A DNA stretch of 64,000 bases from Clostridiales bacterium (GTDB lineage Bacteria; Bacillota; Clostridia; Lachnospirales; Lachnospiraceae), in contig JAQXKO010000014.1 in assembly GCA_029010495.1 (NCBI GenBank), forward strand, positions 62,001 through 126,000, given 5' to 3'. A program made the translations under genes and the position numbers. This document shows, one piece after another, positions 1 to 9,210 of the stretch (position 1 is the stretch's first letter; every line of letters begins with the position of its first letter). Below the pieces are notes generated by a model, which did not search any database, was not told the origin of the DNA, and saw only the letters and a program-made list of their open reading frames with translations.

Positions 1-307
1 TAATGTCACCTACTCGTACATAATCATAATCAACTTCGGTATTAAGTATCTCAATAAGCCGCTCTCTGATTGCATTCATGTCAGTTGTGCCGAGCAGAGT
101 TGTTTTTTCTCCGATTCTGTCCCAGAGCATTTCTGCAGTTTCGAGCTTTTTTAACGCAAAAAAGAGACCGTTTACTGCCCCTATTGAGGAACCGGATACA
201 GCCTTTATACCGTGTGTAATACCAAGCTGTGTAAGTGCCTTCCAAACTCCAAGCTCATATGCTCCTTTTCCGCCTCCTCCGGCAAAGCACAATCCGTATT
301 CGTCCAT
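1..307 (-). CDS. Patatin-like phospholipase, N-terminal part (cut by window edge)
   Basis: The first ~102 codons of a minus-strand gene that runs off the left edge. The N-terminus carries the oxyanion-hole glycine run GGGGKGAYELGV (residues ~10-21), and about 22 residues later the nucleophile elbow GSSIG, the two signatures of bacterial patatin-like serine lipases. The catalytic Asp (DG[GA]) would lie beyond the window. The ATG is preceded by GGAGG at 5-6 nt spacing. The family hydrolyses acyl chains of membrane lipids; the substrate here is unknown. It lies 12 bp downstream of a small membrane protein gene and is probably cotranscribed with it. No signal peptide is visible, so a cytoplasmic or membrane-peripheral location is likely. 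Confidence 0.88.
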   Translation of the reverse strand, partial: MDEYGLCFAGGGGKGAYELGVWKALTQLGITHGIKAVSGSSIGAVNGLFFALKKLETAEMLWDRIGEKTTLLGTTDMNAIRERLIEILNTEVDYDYVRVGDI

Positions 308-319
308 AATTTCCTCCAA

Positions 320-634
320 TTAAAACATCCAAAAAATACTGAAAACCAAAAATGCAGCGACTGAACATACAAAACTCGTTTTGGGAAATATGACTTTCTC
401 CGTGACACTGTCGCAGTCTTCTCTGTTAATTACCTTCCACATATAAATAATAATACCTGCTGCAGTAGCCATAAACAGCAGCATCGCACCATATATCGTA
501 ATCTGAAATACAAGCGCCAGTGCACCGGCTGCAGGATTATCTTCCGGCAATGCCTTAAGTATGTAATAAAGTGATATATTGGCTGCCACATCTACAACCA
601 TAAGATAATGAATTACCTTAAGTTTTTCTTCCAT
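320..634 (-). CDS. Small three-helix membrane protein, unknown function
   Basis: A 104-residue hydrophobic protein with three likely transmembrane segments (about residues 7-28, 36-66 and 85-104). A short charged loop containing Arg-Glu-Asp-Cys-Asp lies between helices 2 and 3. The start is supported by CGGAGAG about 6 nt upstream of ATG. The gene ends 12 bp before the patatin-like gene, so the two probably form an operon; a role linked to lipid or membrane metabolism would be inference only. I recognise no named family. Confidence 0.7.
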   Translation of the reverse strand: MEEKLKVIHYLMVVDVAANISLYYILKALPEDNPAAGALALVFQITIYGAMLLFMATAAGIIIYMWKVINREDCDSVTEKVIFPKTSFVCSVAAFLVFSIFWMF

Positions 635-794
635 AATATCTCTCCGTTAATAAATATATGACAAATGACTGCACGGTAATCATTTCATCGTCATAAATAT
701 AAAACGCTTAAAAAAGCACAAATATATCTGTATATACTATATCAAAAAAAGACAAAAAAATAAACCTGCAATTATCAAATTTTAATGAAATTTA

Positions 795-823
795 TTGATT
801 TTATCCGACTTGACTGTTATAGT
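795..823 (+). promoter_or_regulatory. Sigma-A-type promoter of the cytidylate-kinase-like gene
   Basis: TTGATT (795-800), 17-nt spacer, TATAGT (818-823). The expected transcript has a leader of about 68 nt containing an 8-bp inverted repeat, ATGATTTT (843-850) with AAAATCAT (874-881), just before the AGGGGG ribosome-binding site. Prediction from sequence only. Confidence 0.6.
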
Positions 824-897
824 ATTATTATAAACACAAGAAATGATTTTGAGGCTGAATTATCCGGTCCGATAAAATCATATCAGGGGGTAATGTA

Positions 898-1530
898 ATG
901 GGTAATTATTGTATAACCATAGCAAGAGGCTATGGAAGCGGCGGAAGCCATATTGCTAAGAATTTATCAGAAAGACTCGGAATTCCGTACTATGATACGG
1001 ATCTTTTAAAAATAGCTTCCGAGAAAAGCGGCATACCTGAGCAGTCGTTTATTGCCGCAAATGAAAAGATAAGTGATTCAAGGCTTAAATATTCTCCAAA
1101 AAATGAAGATGAGGACTATTCGTTCACGCCTCTTCCTTCAAGTGATCCGAAATATACTTCAAGCAAAAACCTTTTTGCAATCCTTGCAGGGGTAATCAGG
1201 GATTTGGCAGGCAGTCAGTCATGTATCATCATCGGCAAGGCGTCAAACCATGTACTGGCAGGCTTTGACAATGTATTAAGACTTAATATAGTGGCTCCGA
1301 TGGACAAATGCATTGAAAATATCACAAGACGCAATAATGTGTCACCCGACGAAGCAAAGGAAAAGATTGAAAAAATTGATAATCACCGCAGTAATTATAT
1401 AAAATATTACACCGGAAGGGACTGGCATGATTACAGATATTACGATATGGTCATAAACACAGGATTTTTCTCAGAGAACAATGTGTGTGAAATAATAGAA
1501 AATATTGTCAGGGAAAAATTTCAGCAATAA
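898..1530 (+). CDS. Cytidylate kinase-like family protein
   Basis: A 210-residue protein matching the cytidylate-kinase-like (Cytidylate_kin2) family. The N-terminus ITIARGYGSGGSHIAKNL is the family's P-loop variant, followed by the LGIPYYDTDLL motif. A C-terminal Arg-rich segment (about ITRRNNVSPDEAKEKIEKID) resembles the lid region that binds nucleotide phosphate. Such proteins are common in Clostridia and may phosphorylate nucleoside monophosphates or another small molecule; true CMP kinase (cmk) is longer and differs in motif. The gene stands alone on the plus strand with its own promoter, AGGGGG ribosome-binding site 7 nt from ATG, and a strong terminator 10 bp downstream. Confidence 0.85.
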   Translation: MGNYCITIARGYGSGGSHIAKNLSERLGIPYYDTDLLKIASEKSGIPEQSFIAANEKISDSRLKYSPKNEDEDYSFTPLPSSDPKYTSSKNLFAILAGVIRDLAGSQSCIIIGKASNHVLAGFDNVLRLNIVAPMDKCIENITRRNNVSPDEAKEKIEKIDNHRSNYIKYYTGRDWHDYRYYDMVINTGFFSENNVCEIIENIVREKFQQ

Positions 1531-1538
1531 AATAACAC

Positions 1539-1572
1539 AAAAAGAGTTCTGCAAATTGCAGAACTCTTTTTT
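1539..1572. terminator. Bidirectional intrinsic terminator
   Basis: Stem GAGTTCTGC (1544-1552) with GCAGAACTC (1558-1566), flanked by an A-run on the left and a T-run on the right, so it can end both the plus-strand kinase-like gene and the convergent minus-strand amidase gene. Confidence 0.93.
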
Positions 1573-1598
1573 CGCATAAATACTGTTATTTATTATTA

Positions 1599-3524
1599 TT
1601 ATTTCTTTACAAGCTTAAGATACTCGGCAATTCCTTGTGCATCTGCCTTTCCGAGATTATTAACTGCTTCTTCACTGTTAAAGAATTTTCTGTCAGCAGA
1701 AGAATCAATATAACAATGCTCTATTAATACGCCTGTCATATTCCTTATCGCACAATTTTTGATAATGGAATAGTAATCCATCACCCTGCCCTGCGGATCT
1801 TTTGTTCCGGTCTGACTTGTACGAATAAGGAGACTAGGTGATGAATACGGTATTCCAAGACCGTGAAGCTTACTTAATATGCAGTTTCCCAATGCCTTTG
1901 AAGATTTCGCAATTGTATAATATTGGGAAATAAGAATCATTACGCCTCGTCCCCCGCCGGCATTAAAATGCATGCTTACAAACAAATCGGAATTTATATC
2001 CTGCGCATTTTGAACTCTCATAAACATGTCAACGGCATTATTCGTATTAAGGCATGAGGTATTTCTTGAAAGATAAACCGAAACATTTTTATAATTATTT
2101 TCAAGGTAAGCCTTGCAGGCGTCAGCAACCTTTTTATTGAGAATCTCTTCCCTGTAGCCCGCTGATGAAGCACCTGTATGAGTACTGTCATGTCCCGGAT
2201 CAATTGTGATGATATATATCTTTTCAACCACCACCTTACATGTTGCAGTCCTGCCGCCAAGAGACATGGTAATATTGGCTGTACCCTCTTTTACGCCTGT
2301 AATGCAGCCTGTAGAGTCAATCGTTACGACTGATTCGTTTGAGGAAGCAAAATTCGGTACCGCACCGCCTGCATTACAATTATATCCGAGCTTTAAGCTT
2401 TTACAGTCGGAACGTATGGTAACAACAGAATCGGTAAATGACAGATTCTCTACATTTACATTTTCCAGAACAGACACATTTATACATGCCTTAGCATTGC
2501 CGCAATCTGCAGTTATAACACATGTGCCTGCAGCTATTCCGGTAATATTGCCCTCTGAATCCACAACGGCTACGGACTCATCATCAGAAGAATATGAAAT
2601 TGTTTTTTTCTCGGTTGCGTCAAAAGGAACTGTATGAGCCATACACTTTTCTGTAGTACCGACAACAATATTCATATGTGACTGTGCAGTCTTTATACCG
2701 GTTACGGGAGCTTTAACCGTAACAGAACAGCTTACAATCTGTGTATCACAGGAACAGAAAATCGTGGTTGTCCCTGCTCCGGTTGCTGTAATAACACCAT
2801 CCTGAACCGAAGCAACCTTATTATTAAAGCTTGACCAGCCGACAAAAGAATTTTTATCGACAACCTTGGACGGTACCTTTACCGAAAGCCTTACACTCTG
2901 TCCTTTATCAAGCGTTACAGCATTACTGCTGATTGAAAGCTTATTGACATCCTCCGAAACCATAACCTTGCAGGTTGCGGATAAATTTCCGCACTTTGCC
3001 GTAATTGTTGCACTTCCCGAAGACTTGGCAGTAATATACCCTCCCTTTACGGTAGCTACTTCATCATTGCTTGTATTCCATACAACATCCCTGATACTAT
3101 GGGAATTGGCAGGTATAAACGATACGCTAAGCTGCCTTGCCGCCCCCACCTTTAATGACATGCTTGTATAGCCGAGAATAATTTTCGGAGTAATAACTAC
3201 AGCCTTGGAAGGTGTCGGCGTCATGGTCGGTGTTGGTGTCAATGCTGCCGTAGGCGTTACCGTTAATTCTTCAGCAGGCGTCTGCGTTGCCCCGAATGTC
3301 GGAGTTGCAGTTATTTCCTCTGAAGGCATGGCAGCCGGTACAGTCTCTTCCGGAGTAATAGAGGCTTCTTTCTCCGCCTCCTGCATTGGTTCCTCCGTTG
3401 CTGTTGCCTGACTGTCCGTTGCTACAGACTTCTTTTCATCTGAATTATTAACAAATACTGCTGCGCCTCCTGCCAGAAGCAGAAAAACCACTATAAAGCA
3501 CAGTATTATCAGTTTCTTTTTCAT
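1599..3524 (-). CDS. Secreted N-acetylmuramoyl-L-alanine amidase with BIG2 (Ig-like) repeats
   Basis: A 641-residue exported cell-wall hydrolase. Residues 1-27 form an N-terminal signal or anchor; residues ~35-115 are a Thr/Pro-rich linker with TPTP repeats. About four bacterial Ig-like (BIG2) domains follow (~115-430), recognisable by repeated 'atvt..G.itak..G.atIta' patterns. The C-terminal amidase_3 domain (~435-641) has the zinc-ligand pattern DPGHD, the Glu in GYREE, HFNA and the catalytic Glu in EHCYID. It should cleave the amide between MurNAc and the stem peptide outside the membrane, with the BIG2 repeats acting as spacer or wall-binding arms. It follows the decarboxylase gene by 17 bp, so the two are probably cotranscribed, linking DAP supply and wall turnover. 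Confidence 0.92.
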   Translation of the reverse strand: MKKKLIILCFIVVFLLLAGGAAVFVNNSDEKKSVATDSQATATEEPMQEAEKEASITPEETVPAAMPSEEITATPTFGATQTPAEELTVTPTAALTPTPTMTPTPSKAVVITPKIILGYTSMSLKVGAARQLSVSFIPANSHSIRDVVWNTSNDEVATVKGGYITAKSSGSATITAKCGNLSATCKVMVSEDVNKLSISSNAVTLDKGQSVRLSVKVPSKVVDKNSFVGWSSFNNKVASVQDGVITATGAGTTTIFCSCDTQIVSCSVTVKAPVTGIKTAQSHMNIVVGTTEKCMAHTVPFDATEKKTISYSSDDESVAVVDSEGNITGIAAGTCVITADCGNAKACINVSVLENVNVENLSFTDSVVTIRSDCKSLKLGYNCNAGGAVPNFASSNESVVTIDSTGCITGVKEGTANITMSLGGRTATCKVVVEKIYIITIDPGHDSTHTGASSAGYREEILNKKVADACKAYLENNYKNVSVYLSRNTSCLNTNNAVDMFMRVQNAQDINSDLFVSMHFNAGGGRGVMILISQYYTIAKSSKALGNCILSKLHGLGIPYSSPSLLIRTSQTGTKDPQGRVMDYYSIIKNCAIRNMTGVLIEHCYIDSSADRKFFNSEEAVNNLGKADAQGIAEYLKLVKK

Positions 3525-3541
3525 AGTCGATTAATTCCTGA

Positions 3542-4804
3542 TTATAAATATGGTTTCATTAAGTCATCGAAATCAAATGTTGCAAAATAATCTTTAACCG
3601 TTTCGGCGCGACGAATCATTTTAACGCTTCCGTCCTCCTTTAAAAGCAACTCGGCAGACTTTAATTTGCCATTATAGTTATAGCCCATTGAAAAGCCGTG
3701 TGCTCCGGTATCGTGAATAACAAGATAATCTCCTCTGTCAATCTTCGGAAGCTTTCTGTCGATTGCAAATTTATCATTATTTTCACAAAGCGAACCAACT
3801 ACGTCATATATATATTCAGGCTCCTCATTTTCCTTTCCGAGAACCGTAATATGATGATATGCCCCGTACATGGCCGGTCTCATAAGGTTAACGGCACATG
3901 CATCCACACCGATATATTCTTTGTAGATGTGCTTTTCATGAATAGCCTTAACAACAAGTGCACCGTAAGGTCCCATCATGAAACGTCCCAGCTCAGTAAA
4001 TATCGCAACATCTCCCATACCGGCAGGCACAAGGATTTCCTCATAAGCCTTTCTTACACCCTCGCCTACTGCCATAATATCAACCTTTTTATCTTCAGGT
4101 CTGTAAGGTATACCGATACCGCCTGAAAGATTGATGAATTTAATTTTGGCTCCTGTTTTTTCCTTTAACTCTACCGCAAGCTCAAAAAGAGTTCTTGCAA
4201 GTGTAGGATAATAATCAGCTGCGGTTGTATTGCTTACAAGAAACGAGTGAATACCGAATTCCTTTACTCCGAGAGCCATAAGCTTCCTGTAGCCTTCAAC
4301 CATCTGCTCCCTGGTGCATCCGTACTTTGCATCACCCGGGTTATCCATAATACCGTTTTCAAGCTCATAGATTCCGCCCGGATTATAACGCATGCATACA
4401 ACTTCCGGAACTCCGCATTCTTCATTCAGGAAATCAATATGAGTAATATCATCAAGGTTAATATATGCTCCAAGCTCCTTAGCCTTTGTAAATTCTCCGT
4501 TCGGTGTTTCATTTGAAGAGAACATTATATCCCCTTTTCCCATACCGACTGCCTCTGATAACAGAAGCTCAGACATTGAAGAGCAGTCTGCACCGCATCC
4601 CTCTTCCTTAAGAATCTGCAGAAGATATGGATTAGGTGTGGCCTTCACCGCAAAGTATTCCCTGAAGCCGGGATTCCATGCAAATGCCTTTTTCAATTCC
4701 CTTGCATTATTTCTGATGCCCTTCTCGTCATATATATGAAATGGAGTCGGATAATCCTTTACAATTTTTTCCACCATTTCCTTTGTCACAAATGTGCTTT
4801 TCAT
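3542..4804 (-). CDS. lysA: Diaminopimelate decarboxylase
   Basis: A 420-residue PLP-dependent fold-III decarboxylase that makes L-lysine from meso-diaminopimelate in the cytoplasm. Visible features are the PLP lysine in EYFAVKATPNP (~residue 45), the Gly-rich phosphate-binding loop in NLSGGIGIPYRPED, ELGRFMMGPYGALV, the active-site Cys-Glu in VVGSLCENNDKF, and the C-terminal GAHGFSMGYNYNGKLKSAELLL, all as in LysA. An in-frame extension reaches further upstream, but ATG at 4804 is chosen because GGAGG lies 7 nt before it and the protein then has family length. A separate promoter lies in the gap after parC. A carboxynorspermidine-decarboxylase relative is the main alternative. Confidence 0.83.
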   Translation of the reverse strand: MKSTFVTKEMVEKIVKDYPTPFHIYDEKGIRNNARELKKAFAWNPGFREYFAVKATPNPYLLQILKEEGCGADCSSMSELLLSEAVGMGKGDIMFSSNETPNGEFTKAKELGAYINLDDITHIDFLNEECGVPEVVCMRYNPGGIYELENGIMDNPGDAKYGCTREQMVEGYRKLMALGVKEFGIHSFLVSNTTAADYYPTLARTLFELAVELKEKTGAKIKFINLSGGIGIPYRPEDKKVDIMAVGEGVRKAYEEILVPAGMGDVAIFTELGRFMMGPYGALVVKAIHEKHIYKEYIGVDACAVNLMRPAMYGAYHHITVLGKENEEPEYIYDVVGSLCENNDKFAIDRKLPKIDRGDYLVIHDTGAHGFSMGYNYNGKLKSAELLLKEDGSVKMIRRAETVKDYFATFDFDDLMKPYL

Positions 4805-4844
4805 CTTCCAGTCCTCCGTACAAATCATAACGAATTTCCCAGTC

Positions 4845-4873
4845 ATTTTAACACCGCAAAAATCATTTGTAAA
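4845..4873 (-). promoter_or_regulatory. Promoter for the decarboxylase-amidase pair
   Basis: On the minus strand TTTACA (4868-4873), 17-nt spacer, TAAAAT (4845-4850). It lies in the 105-bp gap between parC and the decarboxylase, suggesting that lysA and the amidase gene can be transcribed apart from the topoisomerase genes. A 12-bp palindrome TATACATGTATA lies nearby, just after parC. Confidence 0.6.
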
Positions 4874-4909
4874 GATTTTTATACAAATTATATACATGTA
4901 TACAATTTT

Positions 4910-7156
4910 TTATTTAAAAACAGCCTTTGTTCCTGCCAGACCCCGTTTTCGTAATCTGTTCTTTAAGCAAAGCACCCTGTCATCAGCCACAAGAGTTTCC
5001 TCCTTGATTGTATGAATGAATGTATGCGTTATTTCATCGCCTTTTGTCATATCCATACCCTTTACTCCTTTACCGGTCTTCTTAAGCTCCGGAATTTCAA
5101 GAAGATTAAAGGTAAGAACATTATTTTTCTTACTGAGCAATGTCACGCGCGACCTATCGGAGGTTGCTTCTGCCGCCGTAAGAGGAAGAATTGTTGCCAC
5201 CTTGTCACCTTCGGCAAGCTTTGTCGCTGCGACAACAGTACGGTTTGTTTCAAATTCAATACCCGATACGCATTTTACAAGTCCGCTCTTTGTGGTAAAA
5301 AGAAGAAGACTTTCAAACATGGCCTCATAGCCTGTCATGTAAACTATCTGCTCATCATTCATTTTAAGAATGGTCTGTAAGAGCTGGCCCTTATCCTTCA
5401 TCTTACTCTTCGGAAGCGAGCTTACCTTAAGCTGATACATATTTCCGGCATCCGTAAATACACAAATCTTATCATTGCTCTTAACATTTATTACATGTAC
5501 AAATTCTGCAAGTGTTTCCTCATTTGCCCTCTGATATGTAGCAGTATCTACCGCCTTCACATATCCAAACTTATTTGTAAGAACAACAAGCTCTTCTATG
5601 CGCTCCTCCTGAATATAATCAGTTGTATCAGAAACCATAATGGTCGTCTTACGGTCTGTGGCAAATTTTACCTTAAACTCCATAAGCTTTTCTTTTATAA
5701 CCTTATAAAGCTCTTTTCTGCTGCCGAGCACACGCTTATAATACTTAATATCCTTAAGAATCTTATCCTCTTCTTCATGAAGCTTTAAGATTTCAAGACC
5801 TACTAACTTTGAAAGCTGCATTGCAAGAATCGCGTCTGACTGCTTGTCGGTGAAACAGAAGGTTGAAGCAATAGCCTTAGCTGTTTCTGTCTTAAATTGA
5901 ATATTATCTATTACGCCGTTAATAAGACATTCCTTAGCCTGCTTTATGTTTGAGGAGCCGCGAAGCACCTCAATGATTGCATCAATCACGTCAACGGCCT
6001 TAATAAGACCCTGTACGATTTCAAGTCGTTTTTCAGCCTTATCAATCAGATATTCAAATTCCTTTGTATAAAGCTCCTCCTGGAACTGAACAAATTCGGC
6101 AATAAGGCTTTTAAGTCCAAACTGCATCGGCTGCTTGTCCTTAACTGCGAGAAAACATGCTCCGTACGTATCCTCAAGTGCTGACTTTTTAAATAAACCG
6201 TTTAACAGATTTGCCGCATCCCTGTCCTTTTTAACCTCGACTACTACCCTGATTCCTTCCTTTGAGGATTCGTCTCTTACATCATATATTTCCTCAAATA
6301 CCCTGTCCTTCATAAGATTTACCAGATTCTCAACAAGTCTTGTCTTATTGCCGGCTACAGTATACGGAATTTCGGTAATAATAATGTTTTTACGCCCTGA
6401 ATCGCCGTTTTCGATTTCGGTACGGGCTCTGACACGTATCTTACCCTCGCCTGTTTCATAAAGGTTTCTAAGCTCGTCGGCATTGGTAATGATGCCGCCT
6501 GTAGGGAAATCAGGTCCCGGAATATGAATCATCAGCTCATCAAGTGTAATGTCCGGATTATCCATATATGCTATTACGCCGTTAATGACCTCTCCCGGAT
6601 TGTGCGGCGGTATATTTGTTGCCATACCCACGGCAATACCCGTAGTACCGTTGATGAGAAGGTTAGGAAGCATGGCCGGAAGAACTCTCGGCTCCTTCTC
6701 ACTTTCATCAAAGTTCGGGTCAAACTCAACGAGTCCCTTTTCAAGATGATCAAGTAAGGTCATGGCTCCTTCACTAAGTCTTGCTTCCGTATATCGCATG
6801 GCAGCTGCAGAATCTCCGTCAATCGAGCCAAAATTTCCGTGACCGTCAATAAGGGGAATTGCCAGGGAATAATCCTCACTCATATGAACCAGTGCATCAT
6901 AAATGGATGAATCACCGTGAGGATGATATTTACCCATAGTATCACCGACAATACGTGCACATTTTCTGTGAGGCTTGCCGGGCTCAAGACCCAGCTCTGT
7001 CATTGCATAGAGAACTCTTCGCTGGACAGGCTTTAATCCGTCTCTGACATCAGGCAGAGCTCTGGCTATAATAACACTCAATGCGTAATCTCTGTATGAG
7101 GTTCTCATTTCCTCTACAAAATCACGTTGAATAATTGTTTCTTCAAAATTAGACAT
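4910..7156 (-). CDS. parC: DNA topoisomerase IV subunit A (ParC-type)
   Basis: A 748-residue type IIA topoisomerase A subunit. It has the winged-helix/tower core: DYALSVIIARALPDVRDGLKPVQRRVLYAM near the N-terminus, the quinolone-region HPHGDSSIYDALV, the catalytic tyrosine in AMRYTEARL, and GMATNIPPHNPGE. In the C-terminal beta-pinwheel, after FGYVKAVDTATYQR where GyrA carries the gyrase box QRRGG(K/R)G, the sequence reads ANEETLAEF, so the gyrase box is missing. This and the length (GyrA is usually over 800) point to topoisomerase IV, which decatenates daughter chromosomes. It forms an operon with parE, 11 bp apart. Assignment against GyrA is good but not absolute. Confidence 0.85.
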   Translation of the reverse strand: MSNFEETIIQRDFVEEMRTSYRDYALSVIIARALPDVRDGLKPVQRRVLYAMTELGLEPGKPHRKCARIVGDTMGKYHPHGDSSIYDALVHMSEDYSLAIPLIDGHGNFGSIDGDSAAAMRYTEARLSEGAMTLLDHLEKGLVEFDPNFDESEKEPRVLPAMLPNLLINGTTGIAVGMATNIPPHNPGEVINGVIAYMDNPDITLDELMIHIPGPDFPTGGIITNADELRNLYETGEGKIRVRARTEIENGDSGRKNIIITEIPYTVAGNKTRLVENLVNLMKDRVFEEIYDVRDESSKEGIRVVVEVKKDRDAANLLNGLFKKSALEDTYGACFLAVKDKQPMQFGLKSLIAEFVQFQEELYTKEFEYLIDKAEKRLEIVQGLIKAVDVIDAIIEVLRGSSNIKQAKECLINGVIDNIQFKTETAKAIASTFCFTDKQSDAILAMQLSKLVGLEILKLHEEEDKILKDIKYYKRVLGSRKELYKVIKEKLMEFKVKFATDRKTTIMVSDTTDYIQEERIEELVVLTNKFGYVKAVDTATYQRANEETLAEFVHVINVKSNDKICVFTDAGNMYQLKVSSLPKSKMKDKGQLLQTILKMNDEQIVYMTGYEAMFESLLLFTTKSGLVKCVSGIEFETNRTVVAATKLAEGDKVATILPLTAAEATSDRSRVTLLSKKNNVLTFNLLEIPELKKTGKGVKGMDMTKGDEITHTFIHTIKEETLVADDRVLCLKNRLRKRGLAGTKAVFK

Positions 7157-7167
7157 ACATCCTCCAA

Positions 7168-9195
7168 TTAAATATCAAGGTTGGCATACCTGGCCTCTTC
7201 CATGATAAATTCTCTTCTCGGCGGTACAAGACTTCCCATCAGAAGACTTGTAATATCGGAAGCCTCAACAACATCACTGATTGTTACTCTGGCAAGTGTT
7301 CTCTGCTCAGGGTCAAGAGTTGTTTCCCAAAGCTGGTTGGCATCCATTTCTCCTAGACCCTTGTAACGCTGAAGACCGGTAATCTTGCCTTTATCTTCAA
7401 TAAATCTGCGAAACTTTTCAAGCTCAAAGTCATCCATGATATAGCTGCTTTCCTTAACCCTTCCCTTTTTCTCACCTGATTTTTTCTTTGCAGTCTTACC
7501 CTTACCCTTTGAAGCTTCTTCATCCGAAGCATCTTTTTTAGCCTGCCTGCTGTAAGCATAATCTATTTCGTAGTCGGCCTTGTAAAGAGGCGGCAGACCT
7601 CTGTACACCTTGCCGTTTAATATAAGCTCCGGCATAAATCGATAAAAAAATGTTAGTAAAAGAGTACTAATGTGTGCTCCGTCCACGTCCGCATCCGTTA
7701 ATATGATAATCTTGTCATAACGAAGCTTTGTTATGTCAAAATCATCACCTATTCCGCAGCCGAAGGACGCAATCATTGTCTTTATTTCATTGTTTGTCAG
7801 TATTTTTTCAAGCGTTGCCTTCTCGACATTAAGAATTTTACCCCTAAGCGGAAGAACTGCCTGTGTACGGCGGTTACGTGCCGTCTTAACAGTACCGCCC
7901 GCCGAATCACCCTCTACTATGTAAACCTCACATTCAGAAGCCTTCTTTGAAGAACATGCCGCAAGCTTTGACTTTGTATCCACATCATTAAGTGATTTAA
8001 GAACCTGGTTTCTTGCCTTATCTCCTGCTTTTCTTGCCTGATAGGACTTCATGGAATTATCAAGAATGCTTTTCAGTACCTCTACGTTTCTGTCAAAATA
8101 ACGGGTGATTTCTCTTGCAAACACCTCATCTACAGCCAGCTTTGCGTCTGTATTTCCAAGCTTTGTCTTTGTCTGACCCTCAAACTGCGGTCCCGGATGC
8201 TTGATGGATATGATTGCTACAAGACCGTTTCTGATGTCCTTTCCGTCAAAGTTTTCATCCTTGTCCTTAAGTACTCCGAGCTCTCTTGCATACTGGTTCA
8301 GCACTCTTGTAAGCGCAGTTTTAAAGCCGGTCACATGTGTGCCTCCATCTACTGTATTTATCCTGTTGCAGTAAGAGTTAATCTGCTCCTGGAAGGCATT
8401 TGTATACTGGAAAGCCACCTCAATCTGTATGCCTCCGCTCTCTCCCTCAATATAAGCAGGCTCAGGATGAATCGGAGTATTTTCCCTGTTAAGATATTTT
8501 ACAAAGCTCTTAATTCCCTCATCTTCCTGATAAGTCTTTTTAAGACCGCTTCTTTTATCCTCAAATTCAATGATAAGACCCTTATTAAGAAATGCAATTT
8601 CCTTTAACCTCTTACAGATTGTATCTGATTTAAATTCGACTGTTTCAAATATCTGTTTGTCCGGGTAAAAGGTCACCTTTGTTCCCGTATCAGATTTTGC
8701 ACACTTGCCTACTGACGGCAATGTTCCATCCGAAGCCAGCTTTGTAACAGGCTTGCCTCCATCCTTATATTCATCAGTATAAATCAGACCGTCACGCCTG
8801 ATTTCCACTATCATCTTTGTAGAAAGGGCATTTACTACCGAAGCGCCCACTCCATGAAGGCCTCCCGATACCTTGTAGGCTCCGCCGCCAAACTTTCCGC
8901 CCGCATGAAGTATTGTATATACCACACGCTCGGTAGGTATCTTCTTGGTCGGATGGATATCAACAGGCACACCGCGGCCATGGTCATTTATCGTAATGCC
9001 TCCGTCCTGAAGAATGGTAATCTCTATCCTGTTACAGTATCCTGCCAGATGTTCATCAATGCCATTGTCAAGTATTTCCCATACAAGATGATGAAGACCT
9101 CTTGTTCCCGTACTGCCGATATACATGCCGGGACGCATCCTCACTGCCTGCAGGCCCTCAAGAACAACTATCTGACTGCCATTATATTTTTCCAT
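7168..9195 (-). CDS. parE: DNA topoisomerase IV subunit B (ParE-type)
   Basis: A 675-residue ATPase subunit of a type IIA topoisomerase. Features in order: GHKL ATP site (EILDNGIDEHLAG, NDHGRGVPVD, GGLHGVGASVVNAL), transducer domain, TOPRIM (EGDSAGGTVKTARNR, LTDADVDGAHI) and the C-terminal LQRYKGLGEMDANQLWET. A Lys/Ser/Gly-rich insert (about residues 560-590, with KGKGKTAKKK) interrupts the TOPRIM C-terminal part. ATG at 9195 is preferred over the in-frame GTG two codons earlier because AGAGG lies 5 nt before it. It pairs with ParC downstream and follows the HD-hydrolase gene by 15 bp. GyrB is the alternative; the ParE call rests mainly on its partner. Confidence 0.83.
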   Translation of the reverse strand: MEKYNGSQIVVLEGLQAVRMRPGMYIGSTGTRGLHHLVWEILDNGIDEHLAGYCNRIEITILQDGGITINDHGRGVPVDIHPTKKIPTERVVYTILHAGGKFGGGAYKVSGGLHGVGASVVNALSTKMIVEIRRDGLIYTDEYKDGGKPVTKLASDGTLPSVGKCAKSDTGTKVTFYPDKQIFETVEFKSDTICKRLKEIAFLNKGLIIEFEDKRSGLKKTYQEDEGIKSFVKYLNRENTPIHPEPAYIEGESGGIQIEVAFQYTNAFQEQINSYCNRINTVDGGTHVTGFKTALTRVLNQYARELGVLKDKDENFDGKDIRNGLVAIISIKHPGPQFEGQTKTKLGNTDAKLAVDEVFAREITRYFDRNVEVLKSILDNSMKSYQARKAGDKARNQVLKSLNDVDTKSKLAACSSKKASECEVYIVEGDSAGGTVKTARNRRTQAVLPLRGKILNVEKATLEKILTNNEIKTMIASFGCGIGDDFDITKLRYDKIIILTDADVDGAHISTLLLTFFYRFMPELILNGKVYRGLPPLYKADYEIDYAYSRQAKKDASDEEASKGKGKTAKKKSGEKKGRVKESSYIMDDFELEKFRRFIEDKGKITGLQRYKGLGEMDANQLWETTLDPEQRTLARVTISDVVEASDITSLLMGSLVPPRREFIMEEARYANLDI

Positions 9196-9210
9196 ATACA
9201 CCTCTCATTA

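Noticed and set aside
3205-3411. Val/Gly-rich plus-strand frame
   Set aside because: Shadow of the Thr/Pro-rich linker of the amidase; no ribosome-binding site.
4804-4897. Longer N-terminus for the diaminopimelate decarboxylase beginning at 4897
   Set aside because: The extension covers the promoter and ribosome-binding site, adds residues without family likeness, and a GGAGG lies just before the shorter start.
4910-9195. Calling the topoisomerase pair gyrA/gyrB
   Set aside because: The A subunit lacks the gyrase box and is short; topoisomerase IV fits better, though a phylogeny would settle it.
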